Shown here: positions 53,948-62,614 of the stretch, one piece after another
Numbering within the stretch: the first letter of the stretch is position 1
Layout of the letters: each line of letters begins with the position of its first letter
Assembly (NCBI RefSeq): GCF_016213215.1
Contig: NZ_JACRAW010000006.1
Location: 20,975-84,974, forward strand
DNA: 64,000 bases
DNA from: Bradyrhizobium sp.
GTDB taxonomy: Bacteria; Pseudomonadota; Alphaproteobacteria; Rhizobiales; Xanthobacteraceae
Direction: 5' to 3'
Made by a program: the position numbers and the translations under genes
The notes under the pieces: generated by a model
The model's database searches: none
Told to the model about the DNA's origin: nothing
What the model saw: the letters and a program-made list of their open reading frames with translations, nothing else

Positions 53948-53989
53948 CACCATGATTTCTCCACTGTGGTTCTTTGACCGGTCCACGCC

Positions 53990-54718
53990 ATGACCTTGCA
54001 GGAGACAGGATCCGGCGTTGCGCTTTGGCGGCAGGTCGCCGACAGCATCGAGCGCGGTATCGCCGACGGCAAGTTTCCGGCCGGCGAGCGATTGCCCGGC
54101 GAAACCGAAATCGCCGAAATTTATCGCGTCAATCGTCACACGGTGCGGCGCGCCCTCGCGGCACTCGCCGAGCGCGGTCTGGTCCGCGCCGAGCGCGGCA
54201 GCGGTACCTATGTCGAGGCGCAGCGCCTCGCCTATCCCCTGCGCGCGCGGACACGGTTCTCCGAGATCGTCGGCGCCGGCGGCCGCGAGCCGCGCGGACA
54301 ATTGATCGAAGCGACCGAAGCTGTAGCGAGCCGTGAACTGGCGCGAGAATTGGGTCTGAAGACTGGCGCGCCGCTGATCCGGATCGAGGCGCTACGCCTT
54401 GCCGACCGAACGCCAATCTGCGTCTCGACCTCCTGGCTGTCGGCCGAGCGTTTTCCGGACGCAGGACGCGTCTTCGCCGCCACCCGCTCGATGACAAAAC
54501 TGATCAAGCACTACGGCATCCGCGACTACCGCCGCGGCTCGACCCGGATTACAGCGGTCATCGTCGACGCGACTGACGCGGCGCGGCTCGATCTGGCGCT
54601 GGGGCGCCCGATCCTGGTGGTGGACGCCACCGATGTCGATCCGGACGGCACACCGCTGGTGGCAATGCGCTCTCGCTTTGCGGCCGAGCGGGTCGAGTTT
54701 TTGGTGGAGAATGCGTGA
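53990..54718 (+). CDS. phnF: phosphonate operon regulator PhnF (GntR/HutC)
   Basis: The 242-residue product has a GntR winged helix (IADGKFPAGERLPGETEIAE; YRVNRHTVRRALAALAERGL; GSGTYVEAQRLAYP) and a UTRA effector domain (LGLKTGAPLIRIEALRLADR; HYGIRDYRRGSTRITAVIVD). It is divergent from phnG across 118 bp that hold a perfect palindrome and a Pho-box-like site, so it probably represses phnG-N. The effector is unknown, perhaps a phosphonate or pathway intermediate. It converges with phnE, seven bases away. Confidence 0.88.
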   Translation: MTLQETGSGVALWRQVADSIERGIADGKFPAGERLPGETEIAEIYRVNRHTVRRALAALAERGLVRAERGSGTYVEAQRLAYPLRARTRFSEIVGAGGREPRGQLIEATEAVASRELARELGLKTGAPLIRIEALRLADRTPICVSTSWLSAERFPDAGRVFAATRSMTKLIKHYGIRDYRRGSTRITAVIVDATDAARLDLALGRPILVVDATDVDPDGTPLVAMRSRFAAERVEFLVENA

Positions 54719-54725
54719 ACTGTCC

Positions 54726-55592
54726 CTAGTCGTGCGCGATAACGGCGCGGCCAATGAGCGCGAATCGCAGACGAGAGGAAACATAATCGATCGCCGCAAC
54801 CGTAATGAGGATGATGACGATCAAGAATGCAACACGATCCCAGTTCTGCTGATGTATTTCGTTCGAAAGGTAAAGACCGATTCCACCTGCGCCGACAATG
54901 CCGATGACGGTCGCGGAGCGCGTATTCGACTCGAAGTAATATAGCACCTGGCTCAGCATGATCGGCAGCACCTGAGGAACGATGCCAAATCGTATCTCAT
55001 GAAGCACCGATCCCCCGGTTGAAGTCACACCGTCGACCGGCCCGGTATCGGCCGCCTCAATCGCCTCGGAAAAGAGCTTTCCGAACGTCCCGAAGTCGGA
55101 CATCGCTACCGCCAAAATTCCGGCAAATGGTCCAAGCCCGACCACATTGATGAAGATGAGCGCCCAGATCAGCGTATCGACCCCTCGTATCGTGTCGAGA
55201 AAGCGGCGCGACAGGAAATGCAGGATGCGTTGACCTACAACGTTCTTCGCGGCGACGAACGCCACCGGAAACGCCAGGAGCGATGCCAGCATCGTGCCGA
55301 GAAAGGCGATCGCCAGCGTTTCTGCTAGGCCCTTGAGATAGAGATGAAGCAACCCGCCGGAGCTTGGCGGAAACATCAAGCCGACAACAACACCGAGACG
55401 GCCTATGCCGGTCGCCAGCTTCTCGAACGAGAAGCCCAGCCAAACCATGCCAAAGAGGAACATTCCGACAAGTGCAACGATGACGGTGAGTGCTTTAACT
55501 CGCTGCCAGGGCGATGGCCTGAAAACGTCTGGATAGGATTCCGCGAGCCGGCCTCTGTCGACATCCGTGAGACGAGCGGTTCGCGACATCAT
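54726..55592 (-). CDS. phnE: phosphonate ABC transporter permease PhnE (second copy)
   Basis: The 288-residue membrane protein has about six helices, with LAETLAIAFLGTMLASLLAF and the cytoplasmic coupling loop with SVLHEIRFGIVPQVLPIML and GIVGAGGIGLYL. The permease half is of PhnE type. The two phnE genes overlap by four bases (ATGA), so the pair probably forms a heterodimeric pore. It starts MMSRTARLTDVDRGRLAESY. The gene ends the C-D-D-E-E operon and converges with phnF. Confidence 0.88.
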   Translation of the reverse strand: MMSRTARLTDVDRGRLAESYPDVFRPSPWQRVKALTVIVALVGMFLFGMVWLGFSFEKLATGIGRLGVVVGLMFPPSSGGLLHLYLKGLAETLAIAFLGTMLASLLAFPVAFVAAKNVVGQRILHFLSRRFLDTIRGVDTLIWALIFINVVGLGPFAGILAVAMSDFGTFGKLFSEAIEAADTGPVDGVTSTGGSVLHEIRFGIVPQVLPIMLSQVLYYFESNTRSATVIGIVGAGGIGLYLSNEIHQQNWDRVAFLIVIILITVAAIDYVSSRLRFALIGRAVIAHD

Positions 55593-56473
55593 TGGCGACC
55601 TTCAATGCCGAGCAGTCGGTGGCGCAGGCGTTCAGTGAGGAGATCAATGACGGACACCGTCACGATGATCATCAACAGAATTGCGCTGACGTCCGAATAG
55701 TAGAATTGGCGGATTGAGCTCAGAAGCTCCTGGCCGATACCGCCGGCTCCGACAAAGCCCATCACCGATGCCCCGCGCACGTTAATCTCGAAACGCATGA
55801 GCGTATAGCTCACGAAGTTCGACAGGACCTGAGGCACCACGGCGAAGCGGATTTGCTCTACCCAGGTCGCTCCAGTTGAGCGAACGCCCTCCACTTGTTT
55901 CATGTCGATGTTCTCGACAACCTCGGCAAGTTGCTTGCCAAGCGCGCCAGTCGTATGGATGGCGATAGCAACCACTCCGGGAACCGGCCCGAGACCCAGC
56001 GCATAGACAAATAGCAGCGCGAACACGATATCCGGCACAGTGCGACAGAACTCAAGAGACCGGCGGACACAGGCGCGTGCGAACGCATTCTTCACCAGAT
56101 TTGCACTCGCAAGGAAGCAAAGAGCAAAACCGATTGTCGCGCCAAGAAAGGTTCCGACATAGGCCACGAGCAGCGTTTCAGCCAGGAGCGACAGCCAGAC
56201 GTCCCAATTCCAAAACCATTCGGCGAAGTCGGCGCTGAAATGCGTCAGCCGTAGCTTCGGCATGATGTCGTGAAAATAGCTCCACAATCTCGGAAGCCCT
56301 TCGACAAACTTGCGAAGGTCGACCTCTCCGCCCCAAACCGCCAGCGTAGCGCAAAGCGCAACCGCAAGAGCGAAAAGCAGGGCGCGCCGGCGCTTCGCCG
56401 CTACTGCGGCGCTGTAGTGGCCGAGCAGCACAGCGATCTGCTGATCGGATAAGCGATAAACAGGACTGTTCAA
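55589..56473 (-). CDS. phnE: phosphonate ABC transporter permease PhnE (first copy)
   Basis: From TTG 56473 the product is 294 residues, close to the 288 of its partner. It has several helices, LLAETLLVAYVGTFLGATIG and the coupling loop WVEQIRFAVVPQVLSNFVSY, then GFVGAGGIGQELL. No in-frame ATG lies in the 5' part. The frame extends to TTG 56548, but that lies inside a strong hairpin, so I prefer TTG 56473. The N-terminus is NSPVYRLSDQQIAVLLGHYS. Inner-membrane component, coupled by ATGA to the second PhnE. Confidence 0.85.
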   Translation of the reverse strand: MNSPVYRLSDQQIAVLLGHYSAAVAAKRRRALLFALAVALCATLAVWGGEVDLRKFVEGLPRLWSYFHDIMPKLRLTHFSADFAEWFWNWDVWLSLLAETLLVAYVGTFLGATIGFALCFLASANLVKNAFARACVRRSLEFCRTVPDIVFALLFVYALGLGPVPGVVAIAIHTTGALGKQLAEVVENIDMKQVEGVRSTGATWVEQIRFAVVPQVLSNFVSYTLMRFEINVRGASVMGFVGAGGIGQELLSSIRQFYYSDVSAILLMIIVTVSVIDLLTERLRHRLLGIEGRQ

Positions 56474-56513
56474 GATTCCAAATTCCGCAAGTCGCCGCAA
56501 GCAATAAGCAAAT

Positions 56514-56546
56514 GCTGCGGGTGGCCGAAACAGCCGCACCCGCAGC
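56514..56546 (-). promoter_or_regulatory. intercistronic hairpin between phnD and phnE
   Basis: On the minus strand GCTGCGGGTG (56546-56537) pairs perfectly with CACCCGCAGC (56523-56514) around a 13-base loop. It starts 14 bp after the phnD stop and ends 40 bp before TTG 56473. No T tract follows, so it is more like an mRNA-stabilising or attenuating element than a full terminator. Confidence 0.6.
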
Positions 56547-56560
56547 AAAGTAAATGCGCG

Positions 56561-57496
56561 TTAGGAGGCCTTCTTCTTTCGCTGTTCGTCGAGCCAAAGG
56601 TTCATCTTCACCGATTCTTCGTAGTCTTTCGCGGTTACCTCGACAAAGCCGCGATCCTTGCCGTCCGAAAGCTTGGCAAACGACTCCTTGTCCTTTTGCG
56701 GTGCTTCCACGAACGCTTTCGTGATCGCCTTCTTCAGGTCGTCCGGCAAGTCGGCCAGATAGGCAAAAGGCGAACCCGGCAGAAGCGGCGACTTCCATGC
56801 GATACGGAAGTCTTCCTTCTTCATGGCTGTCCCGTCCGGCTTCTTGACCATCCCTTTGCGCAACATTCGCGTCAGGTTTGAATCGTCCTCCGAGTTCCAC
56901 CAGTTGACGGCGGCATCGACCGTTCCGGCAGCCAACGCCAGTACTGCGTTCTCGTGGCTACCAGTCGTTTGGCCAACCTTGAAATGTTTGTCGATCGGAA
57001 ACCCCTGCTGCGTCAGGAAGAAATTCGGGGCTTTGAAGCCGGAGGTCGACTCCACATCGACAAAGCCCAGGATCTTTCCTTTCAGATCCTCGATCGACTT
57101 GTAGGGGCTGTCGGCCCGAACATACATCACCGAGTAGTAGCCGATTGAACCATCGCTGTTCTTTGTCGTGACAAACGGCACCACATTGCCGCCCGAGACG
57201 GTATTTGCCCGGGCATACGATCCCGGTCCATAAAAGCCAACATGGATCTGCTTGTTCTTCTGGCCTTCGATCACCGCTGTGTAGTCGCTGGCAACTCGCA
57301 AGGTCACTTTAACGCCGAGTTCCTTGGACAGATAATTCACAAACGGCGTATAGCGCTCGAGCGTCCCCGTCGCATTCTCGGCGGGCACAATCGCCAGGAC
57401 CAACTCGGGGTATTTGTCCTTCCAGGATTGGGCCGCGGCCGGAGCCGTCAGCGCTAGGCTCATGGTCAGAGCCAGGAGATTGCGGCGCGTAATCAT
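56561..57496 (-). CDS. phnD: phosphonate-binding periplasmic protein PhnD (copy 1)
   Basis: The 311-residue product has a twin-Arg-like signal (MITRRNLLALTMSLALTAPA, ending AAAQSW). The binding domain carries LVLAIVPAENATGTLERYTP, GFYGPGSYARANTVSGGNVV, DVESTSGFKAPNFFLTQQGF and TTGSHENAVLALAAG. This is PhnD/PtxB-like. GGAGGA is a clear ribosome site before ATG 57496. The adjacent gene at 57564 is a close paralogue with the same motifs. It binds phosphonates (perhaps 2-aminoethylphosphonate) for the PhnCDE importer; specificity is inferred from family. Confidence 0.9.
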   Translation of the reverse strand: MITRRNLLALTMSLALTAPAAAQSWKDKYPELVLAIVPAENATGTLERYTPFVNYLSKELGVKVTLRVASDYTAVIEGQKNKQIHVGFYGPGSYARANTVSGGNVVPFVTTKNSDGSIGYYSVMYVRADSPYKSIEDLKGKILGFVDVESTSGFKAPNFFLTQQGFPIDKHFKVGQTTGSHENAVLALAAGTVDAAVNWWNSEDDSNLTRMLRKGMVKKPDGTAMKKEDFRIAWKSPLLPGSPFAYLADLPDDLKKAITKAFVEAPQKDKESFAKLSDGKDRGFVEVTAKDYEESVKMNLWLDEQRKKKAS

Positions 57497-57563
57497 TGGT
57501 TTTCTTCCTCCAGAGATTGAAGAGAACGATCGGCGGATTGAATGACAGTGCGATGACACGAGG

Positions 57564-58502
57564 TCAGTTGCCCCTGTGCTTTCGCTGCTCGTCGAGCCAC
57601 AAGTTCATCTTGACCGACTCGACGTAGTCCTCCTTCGAGACTCGAGCAAAGTTCTCCACCTTGCCGTCGGTCAGGGCGTCGAACGCAGCCTTGTTCTTCT
57701 TCGGAGCGTCAAGAAACGCCTGTACAATTGCCGCTCTCAAATCCTCCGGCATGTCGGCAAGAAGCGCGAAGGGTGAGCCCGGAAGCAATGGCGACTTCCA
57801 GACGATGCGGAAATCGGATGGCGTCATCGCAGTGCCGTCCGCCTTCTTCAGCATCCCTTTGGTGAGCATGCGTCTCAGATTCGAATCATCTTCCGCGTTC
57901 CACCAATTGACCGCCGCATCGACGGTCCCAGCGGCAAGCGCGAAAATCGCGTTCTCGTGGCTGCCGGTGGGTTGCGCGAGTTTGAAGTGTTTTTCGATTG
58001 GGAACCCCTGGTTCGCCAGGAAGAACGTGGGTGCCTTGAACCCGGACGTCGATTCGACATCTACGAACCCAAGAGTCTTCCCTTTGAGGTCGGCGACCGA
58101 CTTGTACTCACTTTCGGCCCGCACATACATCACCGAGTAGTAGCCGATGACGCCGCCCGAGTTGCGCAAGGTCACAAACGGAATGACGTTGCCGCCGGAC
58201 ACAGTGTTCGCCCGCGCGTAGGAACCCGGCCCATACTGACCAATATGGATTTGCCGGTTCTTCTGACCCTCGATCACCGCCGTGTAATCATTGGCGACCC
58301 GCAACGTGACTTTGACGCCAAGTTCCTTGGTCAAGTATTCAGCAAACGGTCCGACACGCGCCAAGACACCTGTGGCATTTTCGGCTGGCACCAGGGCCAT
58401 CACCAATTCCGGATATTTTGCTTTCCAGTCCTGCGCAAATGCGGCGGAAGTCGTGAAGGCGAGCGCAAATGCGCCAGCGAAGATCAGGCGGCGATTGATC
58501 AT
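57564..58502 (-). CDS. phnD: phosphonate-binding periplasmic protein PhnD (copy 2)
   Basis: The 312-residue product from ATG 58502 has a signal peptide (MINRRLIFAGAFALAFTTSA, ending AFAQDW). It is largely collinear with copy 1: VKVTLRVANDYTAVIEGQKN, IGQYGPGSYARANTVSGGNV, STSGFKAPTFFLANQGF, QPTGSHENAIFALAAG. Differences cluster near residues that could line the ligand cleft (e.g. VGPFAEYL versus YTPFVNYL). This suggests duplication with possible divergence in ligand choice. It lies 50 bp after phnC, and 67 bp separate it from copy 1. One importer core may be served by two binding proteins. Confidence 0.9.
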   Translation of the reverse strand: MINRRLIFAGAFALAFTTSAAFAQDWKAKYPELVMALVPAENATGVLARVGPFAEYLTKELGVKVTLRVANDYTAVIEGQKNRQIHIGQYGPGSYARANTVSGGNVIPFVTLRNSGGVIGYYSVMYVRAESEYKSVADLKGKTLGFVDVESTSGFKAPTFFLANQGFPIEKHFKLAQPTGSHENAIFALAAGTVDAAVNWWNAEDDSNLRRMLTKGMLKKADGTAMTPSDFRIVWKSPLLPGSPFALLADMPEDLRAAIVQAFLDAPKKNKAAFDALTDGKVENFARVSKEDYVESVKMNLWLDEQRKHRGN

Positions 58503-58552
58503 AGGGTGTCCTGCGTGGTTGGCCGAATTTCGGTACGTGCGAGACGCTGAGC

Positions 58553-59413
<861 letters not shown>

Positions 59414-59508
59414 CCGGCTCGCTCTTGTTCTCCTGAAGCATGCTTTTCGGATGGTGCGTTGCACTTTCCGGATCATGCCCCAGCCATGCCAATCGCTAAC
59501 GCCGGCCT

Positions 59509-59526
59509 TTTACAGTTGTGTGACAA
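59509..59526 (-). promoter_or_regulatory. Pho-box-like site upstream of phnC
   Basis: On the minus strand TTGTCAC-ACAA-CTGTAAA fits two PhoB heptamers separated by four bases. Ten bases after it is TAGCGATT, a weak -10 candidate. The site is 95 bp before the phnC ATG 59413. Confidence 0.55.
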
Positions 59527-59563
59527 ACACGCTGGAGCGGGCGACCGTCCACATGCACTGCGC

Positions 59564-59592
59564 TTGTCACACGATCGTCACACCATCGTCAT
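59564..59592 (+). promoter_or_regulatory. triple Pho-box-like repeat upstream of the acyltransferase operon
   Basis: TTGTCAC-ACGA-TCGTCAC-ACCA-TCGTCAT gives three heptamers at exact 11-bp spacing, the PhoB repeat unit. It lies about 55 bp before ATG 59647. A 25-bp perfect palindrome (59586-59610) overlaps its end: TCGTCATCGAC-CGC-GTCGATGACGA. Confidence 0.6.
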
Positions 59593-59646
59593 CGACCGCG
59601 TCGATGACGATCACTTGCTCCCGAAATTGATGCGGACGGAAATCCC

Positions 59647-60315
59647 ATGGCGGCAAAAGTGCTTTCGGCTCAAGCGACCGTCGATCCCAGTGCAAGGCTG
59701 CACGAGACGAGCCTGGGTGCTTATTGCGAGGTCGGTCCCCGCACTATCCTGCACGAAGTTTCCATGAGCGACTACTCGTACGTCGTCAACGACTCCCAGA
59801 TCACCTACACCAGCATCGGCAAATTCTGCTCGATTGCGGCGATGACTCGCATCAATCCGGGCAACCATCCCATGCATCGGGCGGCTCAGGCGCATTTCAC
59901 GTATCGCGCCAGCGCCTATTTTCCCGGCGAGAGCGACGACGCCGAATTCTTCGACTGGCGCCGCTCCTATCACGTTCACATCGGCCACGACGTCTGGATC
60001 GGGCACGGCGCGGTCGTGCTTGCCGGCCGCAATATCGGGACCGGTGCCCTGGTCGCGGCCGGCGCCATCGTGACCAAGGACGTACCGGCCTATACCAACG
60101 TCGCCGGAAATCCGGCGCGGCCGATCAGGCGACGGTTTTCCGAAGATATCGCCGGCCGTCTTGCGGAGCTCGCCTGGTGGGACTGGGACCACGGCAGCCT
60201 GCGCAGCGCCCTGCCTGATTTCCGGAAGCTCTCTGTCGAGGACTTCCTTACGAAATACGAGCCTATGGTCGCCGCTGGCCGATTCTCCGCCAAGAAGCAG
60301 AGTGTCGTCGCGTGA
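59647..60315 (+). CDS. phosphonate-operon hexapeptide-repeat acyltransferase
   Basis: The 222-residue product is a left-handed beta-helix acyltransferase: [20 protein letters not shown], then [40 protein letters not shown] and [14 protein letters not shown]. It matches the hexapeptide transferase family linked to phosphonate operons. A role in acetylating aminoalkylphosphonates, as PhnO does, is inferred. ATG 59647 is the only good start. Its stop overlaps the next gene start (GTGA, 60312-60315), so they are coupled. Cytosolic. Confidence 0.85.
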   Translation: MAAKVLSAQATVDPSARLHETSLGAYCEVGPRTILHEVSMSDYSYVVNDSQITYTSIGKFCSIAAMTRINPGNHPMHRAAQAHFTYRASAYFPGESDDAEFFDWRRSYHVHIGHDVWIGHGAVVLAGRNIGTGALVAAGAIVTKDVPAYTNVAGNPARPIRRRFSEDIAGRLAELAWWDWDHGSLRSALPDFRKLSVEDFLTKYEPMVAAGRFSAKKQSVVA

Positions 60316-61502
60316 TCGATATCCTGATTGAAGGCGGCCGGACGCTTGTCGGCACGGAGATCGTTGAGACTTCACTTGGCATCGCCGGCGGCGAGATCGC
60401 AACCATGGACGCCCCCGGTTTCCGCGCGGCACTTGCCATCGACGCGGGGGGCCTTTTGGTGCTGCCGGGCATCATCGATCTGCACGGCGACGCCTTCGAG
60501 CGCCAGATGATGCCGCGCCCAGGCGTCCATTTCCCGATCGATGTTGCGCTTGTGGAAAGCGATCGCCAAGCCATTGGAAACGGCATCACCACGGTGTTTC
60601 ACGCCGCGACATGGTCCTGGGAGCCGGGCTTGCGCAGCGGCGACAGCACCAAGGAGCTGCTCGAGGCGATCAAGCGTCTGCGACCGCAATTTGCCGCCGA
60701 TACGCGCTTCCATTTGCGCCACGAGACCTACAATCTCGACGCCGAGGCCGAAATCGGCCGGTGGCTTTCGTCGGGGCTTGTCGATCTGCTCGCCTTCAAC
60801 GACCACATAGACAGCACGGTGGCGAACCTTGCAAAGCCGCAGAAGCGGTCCCGCATGGTCGAGCGCACCGGGCTCTCCGGTGAGGCGTTCGACGATCTGG
60901 TCGCACGCGTCGTTTCCCGCGCCCAGGAGGTGCCCGCCTCCATCTTGCGACTGGCAACAGCGGCGCGCGCGGCCGGTGTGCGCATGCTCTCGCATGACGA
61001 CGAGACGCCCGCGATGCGCAAGGCGTTTCGCGCGCAAGGTGTCGAGATCGCGGAGTTTCCGATCAACGAGGAGACCGCGCGGGAAGCGGCAGAAAACGGT
61101 GATGCAATCGTATTTGGCGCGCCCAACGTCGTGCGCGGCAGCAGCCACACCGGCTGGGTCAGAGCGGCCGACATGATCGCCAACGGCCTGTGCACGGTGC
61201 TGGCTTCCGACTACTACTACCCGGCGCCGCTGCTCGCAGCGTTTCGCCTCGCCGCGGATGACGTGCTGCCGCTGCCTGAGGCCTGGCAGCTGATCTCGGC
61301 GGGGCCGGCGCGCGCCGCCGGCCTCTTCGACCGCGGCGTGCTGGCGGAAGGTCATCGCGCCGACCTCATTCTTGTCGACGACGCCTTGCCGCTCAGGCCG
61401 CGCGTCGTCGCCGCGATTGGGCGAGGCCGGCTCATGCATTTGACCGAGGCCGAGCGCCTCACTGTTTCGACCGCTCTGCCAAAGGCTGTCGCAGCCGAAT
61501 AA
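60312..61502 (+). CDS. phnM: second PhnM-type amidohydrolase
   Basis: The 396-residue amidohydrolase has [20 protein letters not shown] (metal-binding His), [32 protein letters not shown] and [20 protein letters not shown], and late [15 protein letters not shown]. It is PhnM-like, but the HGDAFERQ signature differs from phnM at 48144 (HTDHLEAH), so it is a second subtype. It may act on a different ribosyl or phosphonate intermediate, for example one derived from an N-acylated substrate. GTG start coupled to the acyltransferase. Confidence 0.85.
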   Translation: MIDILIEGGRTLVGTEIVETSLGIAGGEIATMDAPGFRAALAIDAGGLLVLPGIIDLHGDAFERQMMPRPGVHFPIDVALVESDRQAIGNGITTVFHAATWSWEPGLRSGDSTKELLEAIKRLRPQFAADTRFHLRHETYNLDAEAEIGRWLSSGLVDLLAFNDHIDSTVANLAKPQKRSRMVERTGLSGEAFDDLVARVVSRAQEVPASILRLATAARAAGVRMLSHDDETPAMRKAFRAQGVEIAEFPINEETAREAAENGDAIVFGAPNVVRGSSHTGWVRAADMIANGLCTVLASDYYYPAPLLAAFRLAADDVLPLPEAWQLISAGPARAAGLFDRGVLAEGHRADLILVDDALPLRPRVVAAIGRGRLMHLTEAERLTVSTALPKAVAAE

Positions 61503-61520
61503 AGCGGCTATGCTTTGCCA

Positions 61521-62222
61521 ATGTCAGCCTTTCCCCGCTATGCGATTTATTATGCACCTCGGCCCGCCAGCGATCTTTGGCTCTTTGGCAGCACCTTGCT
61601 CGGCTATGACGCCTACACGGCGAGCAGCGCGCCTTTCCCCGCGGACGCCCTGCAAACCGCACCAGACTGGCGGGAATTGTCTGCCGATCCGCGAAAGTAC
61701 GGCTTCCATGCCACGCTGAAGGCTCCGCTCTCGCTGGCTGACGGCAAGACGGAGGCCGAGCTCGTCGCCGCCTGCGCAGCCTTCGCCGCCAAGGCGCGAC
61801 CGATCCCGGTGATCAGGCCGATCGTTGACGCGATCAGTGGCTTTCTTGCCGTCATCCCCGCCGGGATATCGACGCCGCTCCAGCAGCTTGCGGCCGATTG
61901 CGTGCGCGACTTCGATGCGTTTCGTGGCCCGCTCACCGCGGCCGATCGCGAACGGCGAAGTCCCGAGCTGCTTACTGCGAGACAACGCGAATATCTCGAT
62001 CGATGGGGCTATCCCTATGTGATGGAAGAGTTTCGCTTTCACATGACCCTGACCGGCCGGCTTGACGAAGCTCGCCGCGGTCAGGTACTCGAGATGTTGC
62101 GGACACAACTCGCGCAGCTTCGCCTCGAAGCGCTCCCGATCGACCGGATCGCGCTGTTTCGCCAGGATGCCAGCGACAGCCGGTTCGGCATCATCGGCTC
62201 GTGGCAACTGCAATCGCATTGA
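61521..62222 (+). CDS. phosphonate-operon 2H-phosphoesterase (DUF1045 family)
   Basis: The 233-residue product has two HxT motifs, FHATLKAPL (His63) and FRFHMTLTGRL (His174), which are the 2H phosphoesterase active-site pair. It belongs to the DUF1045-type proteins found in phn clusters. 2H enzymes open cyclic phosphates. A PhnP-like step, hydrolysing the ribosyl 1,2-cyclic phosphate made by PhnJ, would suit it, because no PhnP is seen in the window. ATG 61521 is chosen; TTG 61515 is a possible alternative. It lies 18 bp after the second phnM. Confidence 0.85.
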   Translation: MSAFPRYAIYYAPRPASDLWLFGSTLLGYDAYTASSAPFPADALQTAPDWRELSADPRKYGFHATLKAPLSLADGKTEAELVAACAAFAAKARPIPVIRPIVDAISGFLAVIPAGISTPLQQLAADCVRDFDAFRGPLTAADRERRSPELLTARQREYLDRWGYPYVMEEFRFHMTLTGRLDEARRGQVLEMLRTQLAQLRLEALPIDRIALFRQDASDSRFGIIGSWQLQSH

Positions 62223-62405
62223 CTGGATGCCGGCTGCGAATCTCGTGCATACCAAGGTATCAAGTCTGCTGCTGAAAGGCGCCAATTCGGTCGAATTCCG
62301 CAATCTCGCTGGGGCATTCCCCGCTCCAGAGCTGGCTAGCGCAGGTGCGGGATGCTATAGTTCTCTTGCTAATGGCGGCTTTGAAAACAGCGAAAGCCAC
62401 GCGAC

Positions 62406-62591
62406 ATGAAGAAAGGTGACGCGATCTGCCCCCGATGTGGAGCCGGCTTCCGCCGCTTGGAGCTGTCGTCCATCAAAGGAACAGGGGGTCAGTTTCGCTG
62501 CCCCGTGTGCGATTTCGTTCTCGAGGCCTTTGACGGTTCGACGCAGGTCGCCTATCGGCTCACGATCGTTCCCTCCAGAATACTCGACTAG
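62406..62591 (+). CDS. 61-aa zinc-ribbon-like protein
   Basis: MKKGDAICPRCGAGFRRLEL, then GGQFRCPVCDFVLEAFDGST. Two CxxC knuckles (CPRC, CPVC) form a likely zinc ribbon. Similar small proteins are widespread in Bradyrhizobium with unknown role. The gap to the 2H gene is 183 bp. Not clearly linked to phn genes. Confidence 0.65.
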   Translation: MKKGDAICPRCGAGFRRLELSSIKGTGGQFRCPVCDFVLEAFDGSTQVAYRLTIVPSRILD

Positions 62592-62614
62592 ACAGCCGCA
62601 ACAGGGCGCGCGAG

